A stretch of 64,000 bases of DNA from Streptomyces chrestomyceticus JCM 4735 (lineage in GTDB: Bacteria; Actinomycetota; Actinomycetes; Streptomycetales; Streptomycetaceae), in assembly GCF_003865135.1 (NCBI RefSeq), contig NZ_BHZC01000001.1, positions 4,836,001 through 4,900,000 on the forward strand, read 5' to 3'. Numbering within the stretch: position 1 is the stretch's first letter; every line of letters starts with the position of its first letter. Below the pieces are notes generated by a model, which made no database searches, had not been told where the DNA came from, and saw only the letters and a program-made list of their open reading frames with translations. Positions 16,441-24,797 of the stretch are shown piece after piece. A program made the translations under genes and the position numbers.

Positions 16441-16516
16441 CGGTCTAAGTCCATTACCTCCTTAAGGGAAGTTCTGAGTTTCTATGGATGGAATAGAGCT
16501 AAACGTCATTCCGTCA
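16430..16516 (+). repeat. 13-bp perfect inverted repeat spanning the integrase stop
   Basis: TGACGGAATGACG (16430-16442) and CGTCATTCCGTCA (16504-16516) are exact reverse complements separated by 61 bases. The left arm covers the integrase stop codon. It could be a transcription terminator with a large loop or a protein-binding pair. The spacing is unusual for a simple terminator. Confidence 0.6.
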
Positions 16517-17044
16517 GTTCGTCCCTGGAGCCGCCCGAGGATCAGTGTGAAATCGAGCTGTGGTCGCCATCCCGACCCCGGTTCCGGCTCGGAACGCACA
16601 CGCTGGGTGTGACGCCGTTTTCGGGTCTATGGTGGCTCTGACCAGCGCATACCGACTGCCGAAGGTGCGAGAGCGGCACAGTTGACGCCCTGCAAAGCCT
16701 GCAAAAGGCCCCACGGAGCCGCCCGCGGGCGGTGGAACACCATGGGCCCCCGTGCTCATCGACCTGATGGGGCGATGGGTGCGGGGTCTGCACCGCCCTG
16801 GCCGCGCAGCATCGAGGGGCCTGTTTCGAAGGCGACAACTCCATGGTCAGTGACTGCAACGTGGGGCTCCGAAACCACTCGCACCCTGGGGAGTCGACGT
16901 GAGCGTGAAAGCCGTGCTGCGGTACGTGAGCTTCGTTATGCGCCGCCACCTGTCGGCCGAGACCACGGCACCATCACCTACCACCGAGAAGCCTCGGAGC
17001 TCGCCGTGGTGAGCGGATCGCATAGCTGGGCGGGCAGACCGCGT
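16441..17044. other. non-coding remainder of the integrated element
   Basis: About 600 bases between the integrase stop and the element-borne 5' end of the thioredoxin/NHL gene. GC is lower than in the flanks and codon patterns are poor on both strands. The longest frames start at TTG or lack ribosome sites and have no recognisable domain. No excisionase, replication or transfer gene is visible. This may be degenerate phage or element DNA plus half of the attachment site. Confidence 0.5.
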
Positions 17045-17091
17045 CGTACGGCCGTGATCTGATGTTCATGGGTTAATGGCAAGCTTGAAAC

Positions 17092-18948
17092 ATGAACGAT
17101 GATGCCCCGGTGCCCACCTCTGCGCCCGCGCCCCGCCGTGCCCGTGTCCGCGCCCCTGAACTGATCGGCAAGGGCGGCTGGATCAACACCGGCGGGAAAG
17201 ATCTGAAGCTCGCCGACTTTCGAGGTCGCACATTGATCCTCGATTTTTGGACCTTCTGCTGTGTGAACTGCCTGCACGTTCTGGACGAGCTGCGGGAGCT
17301 GGAGGAGCGCCACCGGGACACCGTGGTGATCATCGGGGTGCACTCGCCGAAGTTCGTGCACGAGGCCGAGCACCAGGCCGTGGTGGACGCCGTCGAGCGG
17401 TACGAGGTCGAGCACCCGGTGCTGGACGACCCCGAGCTGGCCACCTGGAAGCAGTACGCGGTGCGGGCCTGGCCGACGCTGGTCGTCATCGACCCCGAGG
17501 GGTACGTCGTCGCGCAGCACGCCGGTGAGGGGCACGCGCACGCCATCGAGACGCTGGTGGCGGAGCTGGAGGCGGAGCACGAGGCGAAGGGGACGCTGCG
17601 GCGCGGGGACGGGCCGTACGTGCCGCCGGAGCCGGTCGCCACCGACCTGCGCTTCCCGGGCAAGGCGCTGCGTCTGCCCGGTGGCACGTTCCTGGTGTCC
17701 GACACCACCCGGCACCAGCTCGTGGAGCTGGCCGCGGACGGCGAGACCGTACTGCGCCGGATCGGCAGCGGCGAGCGCGGCTTCGGCCCGGACGCCTTCA
17801 GCGAGCCGCAGGGCCTGGCGCTGCTGCCGGACGGGAAGATCGCCGTCGCCGACACCGTCAACCACGCGATCCGCACGTTCGACCCGGAGACCGGCGAGAT
17901 CGCGACCGTGGCCGGCACCGGCAAGCAGTGGTGGCAGGGCTCGGCGACCTCCGGCCCCGCCCGCGAGGTGGACCTGTCCTCGCCGTGGGACGTGGCCTGG
18001 TGGCAGGACCGGCTGTGGATCGCGATGGCCGGCGTGCACCAACTGTGGACGTACGACCCGGCCACGGAGACCGTCGCAGCGGTCGCCGGTACGACGAACG
18101 AGGGCCTGGTGGACGGCCCGGCGGCCGAGGCGTGGTTCGCGCAGCCGTCCGGCCTGGCGGCGGCCGGGGACCGGCTGTGGGTCGCGGACTCCGAGACCAG
18201 CGCGGTCCGCTGGCTGGACACCGACCTCGTCGTGCACACCGCGGTGGGCACCGGCCTGTTCGACTTCGGGCACCGCGACGGCGACGCGGCCCAGGCGCTG
18301 CTCCAGCACCCGCTCGGCGTCACCGCGCTCCCTGACGGCTCGGTCGCCGTCTCCGACACGTACAACCACGCGCTGCGCCGCTACGACCCCGCGACCGGCG
18401 AGGTCAGCACGCTCGCGACCGACCTGCGCGAACCGTCCGACGCGGTGCTCGTCGGAGACGAGGGCTCCGGCGATCCGGAGATCGTCGTGGTCGAGTCGGC
18501 ACGTCACCGCCTGACCCGGCTGCGGCTGCCCGAGGAAGCCGTACGGGTCGAGTCCGTCGCACACCGTACGCAGCGCGCGGCGACCGAGGTCGGCCCCGGC
18601 AAGCTCAGCCTGGACGTCATCTTCCAGGCCCCGGCGGGCCAGAAGCTGGACCTCCGCTACGGCCCGTCCACCCGGCTCCTCGTCAGCTCGACCCCGCCCG
18701 AACTGCTGGCCTCCGGCGACGGCGCGGACACCGACCTCAGCCGCGAACTGGTGCTCGCGGACGGGGTGACGGAGGGCGTGCTGCACGTCTCCGCGATGGC
18801 GGCGTCCTGCGACGACGACCCGGCGGTCGAGTACCCGGCCTGCCATGTGCACCAGCAGGACTGGGGCGTTCCGGTCCGGGTCGTCGAGGGCGGCACGGGG
18901 CGGCTGGCGCTGGTGCTGGCGGGGATGGACGAGGCGAGCGCGGAGTGA
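17092..18948 (+). CDS. thioredoxin-like/NHL-repeat protein (NHLRC2-like)
   Basis: A 618-aa cytoplasmic protein. A thioredoxin-fold domain occupies residues about 25-170, with the family-typical active site CCVNC (C56, C57, C60) after LDFWTF. An NHL six-bladed propeller follows at about 175-500 (repeated LPDGxxAVADTxNHAIR units), and a C-terminal beta domain at about 510-618. The architecture equals NHLRC2, whose exact reaction is unsettled. The first 51-53 codons and the leader belong to the integrated element, and the rest to the host gene. The ORF is intact, so integration preserved function. Confidence 0.9.
   Translation: MNDDAPVPTSAPAPRRARVRAPELIGKGGWINTGGKDLKLADFRGRTLILDFWTFCCVNCLHVLDELRELEERHRDTVVIIGVHSPKFVHEAEHQAVVDAVERYEVEHPVLDDPELATWKQYAVRAWPTLVVIDPEGYVVAQHAGEGHAHAIETLVAELEAEHEAKGTLRRGDGPYVPPEPVATDLRFPGKALRLPGGTFLVSDTTRHQLVELAADGETVLRRIGSGERGFGPDAFSEPQGLALLPDGKIAVADTVNHAIRTFDPETGEIATVAGTGKQWWQGSATSGPAREVDLSSPWDVAWWQDRLWIAMAGVHQLWTYDPATETVAAVAGTTNEGLVDGPAAEAWFAQPSGLAAAGDRLWVADSETSAVRWLDTDLVVHTAVGTGLFDFGHRDGDAAQALLQHPLGVTALPDGSVAVSDTYNHALRRYDPATGEVSTLATDLREPSDAVLVGDEGSGDPEIVVVESARHRLTRLRLPEEAVRVESVAHRTQRAATEVGPGKLSLDVIFQAPAGQKLDLRYGPSTRLLVSSTPPELLASGDGADTDLSRELVLADGVTEGVLHVSAMAASCDDDPAVEYPACHVHQQDWGVPVRVVEGGTGRLALVLAGMDEASAE
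17243..17251 (+). other. right attachment-site core (attR candidate)
   Basis: ATTTTTGGA repeats the left core. Upstream (17045-17242) the sequence differs from the left fragment by many mostly synonymous changes. Downstream it continues as the host gene. The core spans codons 51-54. Confidence 0.6.
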
Positions 18949-18954
18949 CGCGGT

Positions 18955-18981
18955 CCGGTCCGGGCCACCGGCCCGGACCGG
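18955..18981. terminator. bidirectional terminator hairpin
   Basis: CCGGTCCGGGCC pairs perfectly with GGCCCGGACCGG across a 3-base loop, between two convergent genes. It lacks a T-run, as is common in Streptomyces. Confidence 0.7.
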
Positions 18982-18987
18982 TACCCC

Positions 18988-19644
18988 TCACCCCTTCGGC
19001 TTCGTGTAGCTCTCCGCCCGGTTCAGCGTGCTCTGCCAGTACGTGACCTGGGAGGCGCCGACCGCCACCGGCGCGTTACGGAAGTCGACGCGCTGCGGCG
19101 GCCCCTTCGGGGCACCGTTCAGGTCGCTGCCGCTGAACTCGACCGTCGCGTACGTCTTCTTGCCGCTGCCCTTCTGGGCGGCGGTGGCGGTGGGAATGCT
19201 CGCCCAGACCGCGCCCTTGGGCCGGACGGTCTCCACGTCCCCGCCCATGACATTGCTGCCCTTGAGCAGCGGCAGCGGATCCTTGGCGCCGCCGAAGCGG
19301 ATCAGCGGGTGGTTGTAGACCAGGCAGGAGCGGGTGCCGCTGGTGTTCACGGCCTTGATCACGACGTGATCGTTCGGCGCGTGGGAATACACCTCGAAGC
19401 GGAACATTCCGGGACCGCACGCCCGCGCACTCCGCGAACCTGCCGCAGCACCGGCACCCGCGCCCGCTGCCGCGCCACCGCCGATGATCTTTTTCTTCTT
19501 GCTCTTCGACGACTTCGAAGACGACTTCTTCGCGCTCTTCTTGCTCTTCGCATTCCCGGAACATCCGGTCAGGGCAAGCGACCCGGCCATCGCGACGGCG
19601 AGCGCCGCATATGCGGCGGAGCGGCGGGAGCGGCGTGCGGACAT
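18988..19644 (-). CDS. DUF4232-type lipoprotein
   Basis: A 218-aa exported lipoprotein: basic N-terminus, hydrophobic core and lipobox LALTGCSG with the acylated cysteine at residue 28. A Lys/Ser-rich linker and an Ala/Gly stretch lead to a beta-rich domain of the DUF4232 kind at about residues 75-215. It ends with VTYWQSTLNRAE, the same ending style as the lipoprotein at 23027. It probably faces the outside of the membrane. The role is unknown. Confidence 0.8.
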   Translation of the reverse strand: MSARRSRRSAAYAALAVAMAGSLALTGCSGNAKSKKSAKKSSSKSSKSKKKKIIGGGAAAGAGAGAAAGSRSARACGPGMFRFEVYSHAPNDHVVIKAVNTSGTRSCLVYNHPLIRFGGAKDPLPLLKGSNVMGGDVETVRPKGAVWASIPTATAAQKGSGKKTYATVEFSGSDLNGAPKGPPQRVDFRNAPVAVGASQVTYWQSTLNRAESYTKPKG

Positions 19645-19826
19645 GGTTCCCCCAGTGGTGTCACTGCGATCAGTGGTACGGGTGCGGCGGTGGTGCGTGT
19701 GACGGTGTCATGGCAAAGCCACCATAGCGAGTGAGGGATGGCGCGCCAGTGCCGTCAGTTTGGCGCCACACCGCCGCAATGGGTCGCAATCGACGCCATT
19801 ACGGGCGGCCGGGCAGGCACGCGCCT

Positions 19827-20024
19827 TCAGTGGTCCGTGGCAACGACTATGTCGGCCTTTATGCCGACCAGCAGGCTCCGGAATGCATGGGGGGCGGTCA
19901 TGAGGGTACGGCTGAGATCTTCGCTTTCGCGGAGCGCCACATGGGCGCCGGTCGAGGCGATTTCGACGCAGTTGTTGCCGGATGCCTCGGAGAATGAGGA
20001 CTTGAGCCACTGCGGTTCGGGCAC
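19827..20024 (-). CDS. DUF397 protein
   Basis: A 65-aa protein from GTG 20024, with AGGAGGA six bases upstream. It has the DUF397 hallmarks: WLKSSFSEASGNNCVEIA near the start, then VALRESED and an FRSLL end. Streptomyces chromosomes carry many such genes beside XRE/DUF5753 regulators. Its ribosome site overlaps the end of the regulator gene, so the two are co-transcribed and coupled. It probably acts with that regulator. Confidence 0.88.
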   Translation of the reverse strand: MPEPQWLKSSFSEASGNNCVEIASTGAHVALRESEDLSRTLMTAPHAFRSLLVGIKADIVVATDH

Positions 20025-20035
20025 GGTTGTTCCTC

Positions 20036-20887
20036 CTAAAGGGTGGCGGCGATGGCGAGGATGAGATCCCTCGACTTCTTCGGATTCAACGCCACCTCTT
20101 CGACGCAGTCCATACGCCGCCGGAAGTTGGCCAAGTGGGTGGGCGAATCGAAGAAGATGGCGCCCACCGGTGAGTCCACTTCCACGGTGTCCAGGTGCGG
20201 GTTCGCGGCCGAGGCGTAGATCATGGAGCCCTCGGCCATGGGAAAGCCGCCGGCCGAGAAGGGGATCACCAGCATTCGGACGTTGGGGCGTTCGCTCTCC
20301 TCCAGAAGACGGCTGAGCTGGTTCTTGGCGGTCTTCCTTCCTCCGATCTGCATACGCAGGGCCGCCTCGTGGATCGTCGCCACATACGGAACGCCCGACT
20401 CCCGCGCCACCACATCGTGCCGTGCCAGGCGGTGGGCCACCCGCAACTCGACCTCCAGCCGGGGCAGCGCGGGAATGTAGAGGTCGAACAGGGCCCGGGC
20501 GTGGTCCTCGGTCTGGAACAGGCCGGGGATGTGCACCGTCTGGAGCGTCCGCAGGCTCGTCGCGTGGTGCTCCAGTTCCGCTACGTCCAGGAAGTCCGGC
20601 GGGATCTTGCCCCGGTACTCGTCCCACCAGCCCTTCGACCGGCCGCCGGTCATCGTGGCGAGGGCGTCCACCAGCGCGGGGTCGTCACATTCGTAGATGC
20701 TGGCCAGGCGGCGCAGCCGCTCCTCGCTGATGCCGAACCGGCCCGCTTCGATGTTGGAGATCATCGTGCGGTCCGCGCCCAGCCGCTCGCCGGCTACCGG
20801 GGCGGTCATGCCGACGGCTTCGCGCAGGCGCCGGAGTTCGGTGCCGAAGCGGCGTTGGCGGACGGTGGGGGCTTGGCGTGGGGCCAT
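20036..20887 (-). CDS. XRE-type regulator with DUF5753 domain (WhiJ-like)
   Basis: A 283-aa protein from ATG 20887 with AAGGAG seven bases upstream. Its N-terminal helix-turn-helix is at about residues 12-68 (LRRLREAVGMTAPVAGERLGADRTMISNIEAGR). The DUF5753 ligand/partner domain is at about 95-275 and includes VHIPGLFQTEDHARAL. Such regulators pair with a DUF397 protein and an ATPase, as in the whiJ and abaA loci that influence differentiation. It is divergent from the ATPase gene. Confidence 0.9.
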   Translation of the reverse strand: MAPRQAPTVRQRRFGTELRRLREAVGMTAPVAGERLGADRTMISNIEAGRFGISEERLRRLASIYECDDPALVDALATMTGGRSKGWWDEYRGKIPPDFLDVAELEHHATSLRTLQTVHIPGLFQTEDHARALFDLYIPALPRLEVELRVAHRLARHDVVARESGVPYVATIHEAALRMQIGGRKTAKNQLSRLLEESERPNVRMLVIPFSAGGFPMAEGSMIYASAANPHLDTVEVDSPVGAIFFDSPTHLANFRRRMDCVEEVALNPKKSRDLILAIAATL

Positions 20888-20957
20888 GGGGCAACTCCTT
20901 GCTCGGGCGCCACAGCGTCTCGGCAGCCGGGGCCGGGTGTCCATCGAATCCGTAGGA

Positions 20958-20991
20958 AGCACTCGTTGGAGTGACGCGAGTAGCACTCGTT
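20958..20991. repeat. direct repeats in the WhiJ-type divergent promoter
   Basis: AGCACTCGTT occurs at 20958-20967 and again at 20982-20991, 24 bp apart. An inverted ACTCG/CGAGT lies between them. They sit in the intergenic region between the XRE gene and the ATPase gene, so they are the best candidate for the regulator's binding site. Confidence 0.5.
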
Positions 20992-21095
20992 AAAAAGGCG
21001 GCGCTACGGTGTGACCCACGTCACCAGCTCATCCGGTGCCGCCCCGTACGGCACGTACGTCCCGTACCCCTTCGCGCCCCGCATGGAGGTGCCCC

Positions 21096-21581
21096 GTGTA
21101 CGTCGAACCGTGGCCCCCGTCCCCCGAACCCCTCGCCTTCACCGACCCGTGGGAGTACGAACTCGCCTTTCCCGGCGACCCGCGCGGGCCCGGCATCGCC
21201 CGTATGACCCTGCGCGCGGTGCTGGCCGCCCACGGCGTGCCCGAACTCATCGAGCGGGCCGAGTTGCTGACCTCGGAGCTGACCACCAACTCCGTACGGC
21301 ACGCCAAGGGTTCCGCGAGCGTCCGCCTGCGCTGGACGCATCCCGTCCTGCGGGTCAGCGTCTCGGACACGGTGCCGTTCCTGCCCGCCACGCTGCGGTC
21401 GCCCACGCTCGAAGCGGGCAGCGGACGCGGCCTGTTCATCCTCGACCGCGTGGCGGACCGGTGGGGCGGCTGCGCGCTCGGGGACTCGTTGCTCGGGCCC
21501 GGCGGCAAGAGCATCTGGTTCGAACTGGCGGTACGCACCGGCCCTCCGCCGCCGCAGACGCCGCCCGCACTGGTGGCTTGA
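21096..21581 (+). CDS. ATP-binding anti-sigma-type protein (HATPase, WhiJ cluster)
   Basis: A 161-aa protein from GTG 21096, with GGAGGT five bases upstream. It is a stand-alone GHKL ATPase domain: N-box ELTTNSVRHA (61-70), G1 region VSVSDT, and G2 GSGRGLFIL. The fold is that of RsbW/SpoIIAB serine kinases that bind sigma or anti-anti-sigma factors. It is divergent from the XRE/DUF397 pair and completes the typical cluster. Confidence 0.85.
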   Translation: MYVEPWPPSPEPLAFTDPWEYELAFPGDPRGPGIARMTLRAVLAAHGVPELIERAELLTSELTTNSVRHAKGSASVRLRWTHPVLRVSVSDTVPFLPATLRSPTLEAGSGRGLFILDRVADRWGGCALGDSLLGPGGKSIWFELAVRTGPPPPQTPPALVA

Positions 21582-21605
21582 GCCGAGGAGAGAAGGCCAA
21601 AAGCC

Positions 21606-21776
21606 ATGCACGGACAGCAGGAAGACATGAGCCGCCCACCCGTACCCGTCCCAGGCTGCGAGACGTGCGCGGCACTCGCCGCACAGCGGGCCGCAGCCCG
21701 GGCGAGGTCCGACGCCAGCGCACAGACGGACGCCAACGTCCTCATGCGTCAGCATCAGCGACGAGAGCATGGTTGA
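21606..21776 (+). CDS. small CxxC protein in the WhiJ-type cluster
   Basis: A 56-aa protein (ATG 21606; an in-frame ATG seven codons later is possible). It has PGCETC, then SDASAQTDANVLMRQH and a REHG end, paralogous to the protein at 13726. It begins 24 bases after the ATPase gene and is probably in its operon. Its size and two-cysteine motif suggest a small zinc or redox protein. The function is unknown. Confidence 0.7.
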   Translation: MHGQQEDMSRPPVPVPGCETCAALAAQRAAARARSDASAQTDANVLMRQHQRREHG

Positions 21777-21834
21777 CGGCGCGGCGGACGTGCCGGTGCG
21801 TGGCCGGCGCGGGCGCGCGTACGGCCCCGAGCCC

Positions 21835-22578
21835 CTACGCTCCCTCCCCCAACCGGTAAACCGAAACATGCGCCCCCGACTCCGCCGTGAATTCCCCGCC
21901 CTTCCAGTCCGCATGCCGGGACTCCAGCTCGAAGCCGGCCAGTTGGGCCATGAGGTCGAGTTCGGCGGGCCAGATGTAGCGGTGGGGGCTGCGGGCCAGG
22001 TGGGCTTGGCCGTCTTCGGTGTAGCGGAAGTGGTGGGAGGTGAGGTGCTGGTGGAGGGGGTCGTAGGTGTCCACGCCCAGGTAGCCGGGTTCCGAGGTGA
22101 AGACGACGGCTTGTTGGCCGGGTGGGAGTCTTCGCAGGTCGGGTACGTGCAGTTCGATGACGAAACGGCCGCCGGGGGTGAGGTGGCGGGCGGCGTTGCG
22201 GAAGCACTCGACCTGTTCGGGCTGGGTGAGGAGGTTGGAGATGGTGTTGAAGACCAGGTAGACGAGGTGGAAGGGGCCGGGGGCGGTGGTGGTTGCCATG
22301 TCGCCCATCACGACCGGGATGGTCGACTCGTCCGCTTTCGTACGGAGTTGGTCGATCATCGGCTGGGAGAGTTCGATGCCGGTGACCAGGACGCCGCGCT
22401 GTGCGAGCGGTACGGCCACGCGGCCGGTGCCGATGGCGAACTCCAGCGCCCGGCCGCCGTCGGCGAGTTCCGCGAGGCGGTCCACGGCCGGGTCCAGCAC
22501 CTCCGGGGCGAACATGCCGGTGCCGGGGGTGTCGTAGCGCTGTGCGGCACGGTGATCCCAGATCTCGTCCTGTCGCAT
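21835..22578 (-). CDS. class I SAM-dependent methyltransferase
   Basis: A 247-aa protein from ATG 22578. SAM motif I is ALEFAIGTGRVAVPLA at about residues 44-59. Motif II/III follow as VTGIELS and VMGDMATT, then the motif LTPGGRFVIELHVPDL. The remaining strand-rich part ends with ESRHADWKGG, typical of small-molecule methyltransferases. The substrate is unknown. Confidence 0.88.
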   Translation of the reverse strand: MRQDEIWDHRAAQRYDTPGTGMFAPEVLDPAVDRLAELADGGRALEFAIGTGRVAVPLAQRGVLVTGIELSQPMIDQLRTKADESTIPVVMGDMATTTAPGPFHLVYLVFNTISNLLTQPEQVECFRNAARHLTPGGRFVIELHVPDLRRLPPGQQAVVFTSEPGYLGVDTYDPLHQHLTSHHFRYTEDGQAHLARSPHRYIWPAELDLMAQLAGFELESRHADWKGGEFTAESGAHVSVYRLGEGA

Positions 22579-22663
22579 GCCGTACAGGGTCCTCGCGGCG
22601 GCCCGTGGTGGCAAAGGGTTTTGCGGAGCGCGCGGGCCGGGTGAGAGGTCGGGAGCGGGCGGG

Positions 22664-22894
22664 TCAGTCCTCGTAGTGCATGCGGTGGGTCTCCTCGACC
22701 ACCGGGGCCGCCGGGCTCGGCGGCTGCATGCGGCGGCGCTTGAAGATGCTGACGTACGCCGCGATGCCGATGACGCCGACCACCATCAGGATCAGGCCGA
22801 CGAGGTGGAGGTTGACTCCGGCCATCTGCCAGTCCACCGCGAAGGTCAGGATGCCTCCCAGCGCGAGCAGACCGATGCACCATCCGATGCCCAT
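22664..22894 (-). CDS. DUF6458-type small membrane protein
   Basis: A 76-aa protein from ATG 22894, with GGAGG eight bases upstream. It has two membrane helices (IGWCIGLLALGGILTFAV and VGLILMVVGVIGIAAYV) flanking a short VDWQMAGVN loop, then an RRRMQ basic tail. This matches the actinobacterial DUF6458 pattern. The role is unknown. Confidence 0.8.
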   Translation of the reverse strand: MGIGWCIGLLALGGILTFAVDWQMAGVNLHLVGLILMVVGVIGIAAYVSIFKRRRMQPPSPAAPVVEETHRMHYED

Positions 22895-23026
22895 GGTTGT
22901 TGCCTCCGTACGCAATTGGATGTTCCGGGCCGGTCGTTGACCGGGTACCCGGGGCCGGTGGGGGCAATCGCGTGAGTCGGGGGGTGGGGAGAGATGGCCG
23001 GAGCGCGCTGTTCCGGGGGCGGGGTC

Positions 23027-23719
23027 TTACGGGCGTACGGCGCGGTTCACGTCGTACTGCCAGTACGTCACCTGTGCGGCGCCGTCGAAGCGGACTCCGC
23101 CGGGCAACTGGACGTGTGCGCGGGGCCCGGGTATGCCGTGGCCGCGGTGGTCCGTGAAGCCGACCGTCAGGGTGTGCCGCTCGGGGGCGTCATCGGCGGG
23201 GGACGGCGTGAGGGCGGCGTACGCGGTGCCGCCGGGGGCGAGGGTGAGGGGCGAGCGGGGTGCGCTGCGGGCGTCCGGGGCGGTGGTGGGGGTCGTGTCA
23301 CCGTCCCGCAGGCGCGGGAATCCGTACAGGTCGCAGGCGGCGGGGGAAGTGTTGGTGACCTGGAGGAGGAGACGGCCGGGCGGCTGGGGGATCGGCTTGG
23401 CCGCGACCACCACCTTCGAGGCGTCGCAGGCCGGGCGGCCGCTGTTGCCGACGGCCTGGCCGGTACGGGAGCTGCTGGGCATGCCCGGACCCAGCGGCTC
23501 GTCCGAGCCGCCGGAGTCCTTCCCGAAGGGGTGGAACGGCTTGGCGTCGCTGGTCTTGAGGGCCTCCTGCCCGCCGCAGGCGGTGAGCAGGCCGAGGGCG
23601 GCCACGGCGGTGAGCCCGGCGGCAGCGGCCCGCAGGGCACGGGAACGCGCGCGCCCGCCGTCGGCACGGTGGCGGGCGCTGTGGGCGGTGGCGGCCTCCG
23701 TAACGGTGTGGCGCGGCAT
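23027..23719 (-). CDS. DUF4232 lipoprotein
   Basis: A 230-aa protein from ATG 23719. It has a long basic N-terminus, then a hydrophobic segment and lipobox GLLTACGG at about residue 48. A linker and the DUF4232 beta-sandwich follow (LLLQVTNTSPAACDLYGFPRLR). It ends VTYWQYDVNRAVRP, echoing the lipoprotein at 18988, so the two are paralogues. It is exported and membrane-anchored. Confidence 0.82.
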   Translation of the reverse strand: MPRHTVTEAATAHSARHRADGGRARSRALRAAAAGLTAVAALGLLTACGGQEALKTSDAKPFHPFGKDSGGSDEPLGPGMPSSSRTGQAVGNSGRPACDASKVVVAAKPIPQPPGRLLLQVTNTSPAACDLYGFPRLRDGDTTPTTAPDARSAPRSPLTLAPGGTAYAALTPSPADDAPERHTLTVGFTDHRGHGIPGPRAHVQLPGGVRFDGAAQVTYWQYDVNRAVRP

Positions 23720-23843
23720 GGGGTCTCCCGGGGTCGCTACGTTCGCTGCATGCTGTACTGCCACCCTGACGTGCTTCCCTGGCGCCTGGCTAACGCTTGC
23801 CTAACGGAATCGGCCCGGGTCGGCGCGCAGCTCGCGGCGGGTT

Positions 23844-24797
23844 TCAGCACGGGCCGCCGACGACGGCGCGGAGCGCGCCGCCCGCGTTCTCGTCGTCGGT
23901 GCCGAGTACGCCGTGGCGGGAGTGCGGCAGGCAGGCCAGCGCCTCTATCTTGTGGCCGGCGTAACGGCCGAGGGGCTTCGGGGCCTTCCGTACGGACAGC
24001 CGTACCGTGCCCCGGCCGTCGACGGACACCGTACCCGCGTCGTAGAGGGCGGAGTCGAATGGGCCGTCGTCGCCGTGGTCCGAGGCCGCGGAGACCTTGA
24101 GTGCGCCGGACGCACTGATCTTCAGGTCGCTGACGTGCCGTACGTTCTCGGCAGGGTACGGCGCGCGGAACGTGGCCGAGACCGGGGCGGAGAAGGCGCG
24201 CCGGGTGAGGTCGAGGCGGGCGGCGTGCAGGGTGCCGGGGCGGCTGTCCTCGCCGCGGTCGGCCCATACGGCGACGAGCCGGTGCCCCTGGGCGGAGAGC
24301 GCGAAGCCCTCGTAGTTGTCGTCCTCCGAGGCGCCGGGGACGGTGAAGGCGCCGAGGACGCGCGCCACGCCCGCCCCCGTGTCCAGGCGCAGGTGGTATC
24401 CGGTGCCGTCGCTGGCCAGGGCGACGTACTCGCCGGGCCGGCCGGGGACCGCGTCGAGCGCTTCGAGGTCGACGGGTATCCGGCTGCCCCGCCAGGCGAG
24501 CGGGCGCACCTGGGGGCGGTCGCCGGGGCGCAGGTGTATGAGGGCCAGCCGGTTCTCGCCGGGGTCCTTGTTGTCGCGGGCGACGAGGAGGTCGGTGCGG
24601 TCCGCCCGGGAACCGGGTACGACGGCGAGGCCGCTGATGCCGGACGTGATGCCGTCGCCCACCTTCTGCCAGGCCGGGGCGGGGGCCGGAGTGGGGCGGT
24701 GCGCGGACTGTGCCGTCGCGGACTGGCTGGCGACGAGGGCGGCCGTGCAGGCGAGAGCGGTGGCCGCGGCCGTGTACCGGAGTTTGATCATGCGCAT
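23844..24797 (-). CDS. secreted beta-propeller-like protein
   Basis: A 317-aa protein from ATG 24797 with a signal peptide (YTAAATALACTAALVASQSATAQS). The mature part is strand-rich with repeated turns (GISGLAVVPGS, VDLEALDAVPG, DDNYEGFALSA, VSDLKISASG) and a DDGPFDSALYDAG segment. It resembles esterase-like phytase or SdiA-regulated propellers, but no catalytic set is clear. I treat it as an extracellular propeller-like protein of unknown function. Confidence 0.6.
   Translation of the reverse strand: MRMIKLRYTAAATALACTAALVASQSATAQSAHRPTPAPAPAWQKVGDGITSGISGLAVVPGSRADRTDLLVARDNKDPGENRLALIHLRPGDRPQVRPLAWRGSRIPVDLEALDAVPGRPGEYVALASDGTGYHLRLDTGAGVARVLGAFTVPGASEDDNYEGFALSAQGHRLVAVWADRGEDSRPGTLHAARLDLTRRAFSAPVSATFRAPYPAENVRHVSDLKISASGALKVSAASDHGDDGPFDSALYDAGTVSVDGRGTVRLSVRKAPKPLGRYAGHKIEALACLPHSRHGVLGTDDENAGGALRAVVGGPC

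Noticed and set aside
16682..17062. 126-codon frame inside the integrated element
   Set aside because: It starts at TTG, has no ribosome site and has no recognisable domain. It is too weak to call a gene.
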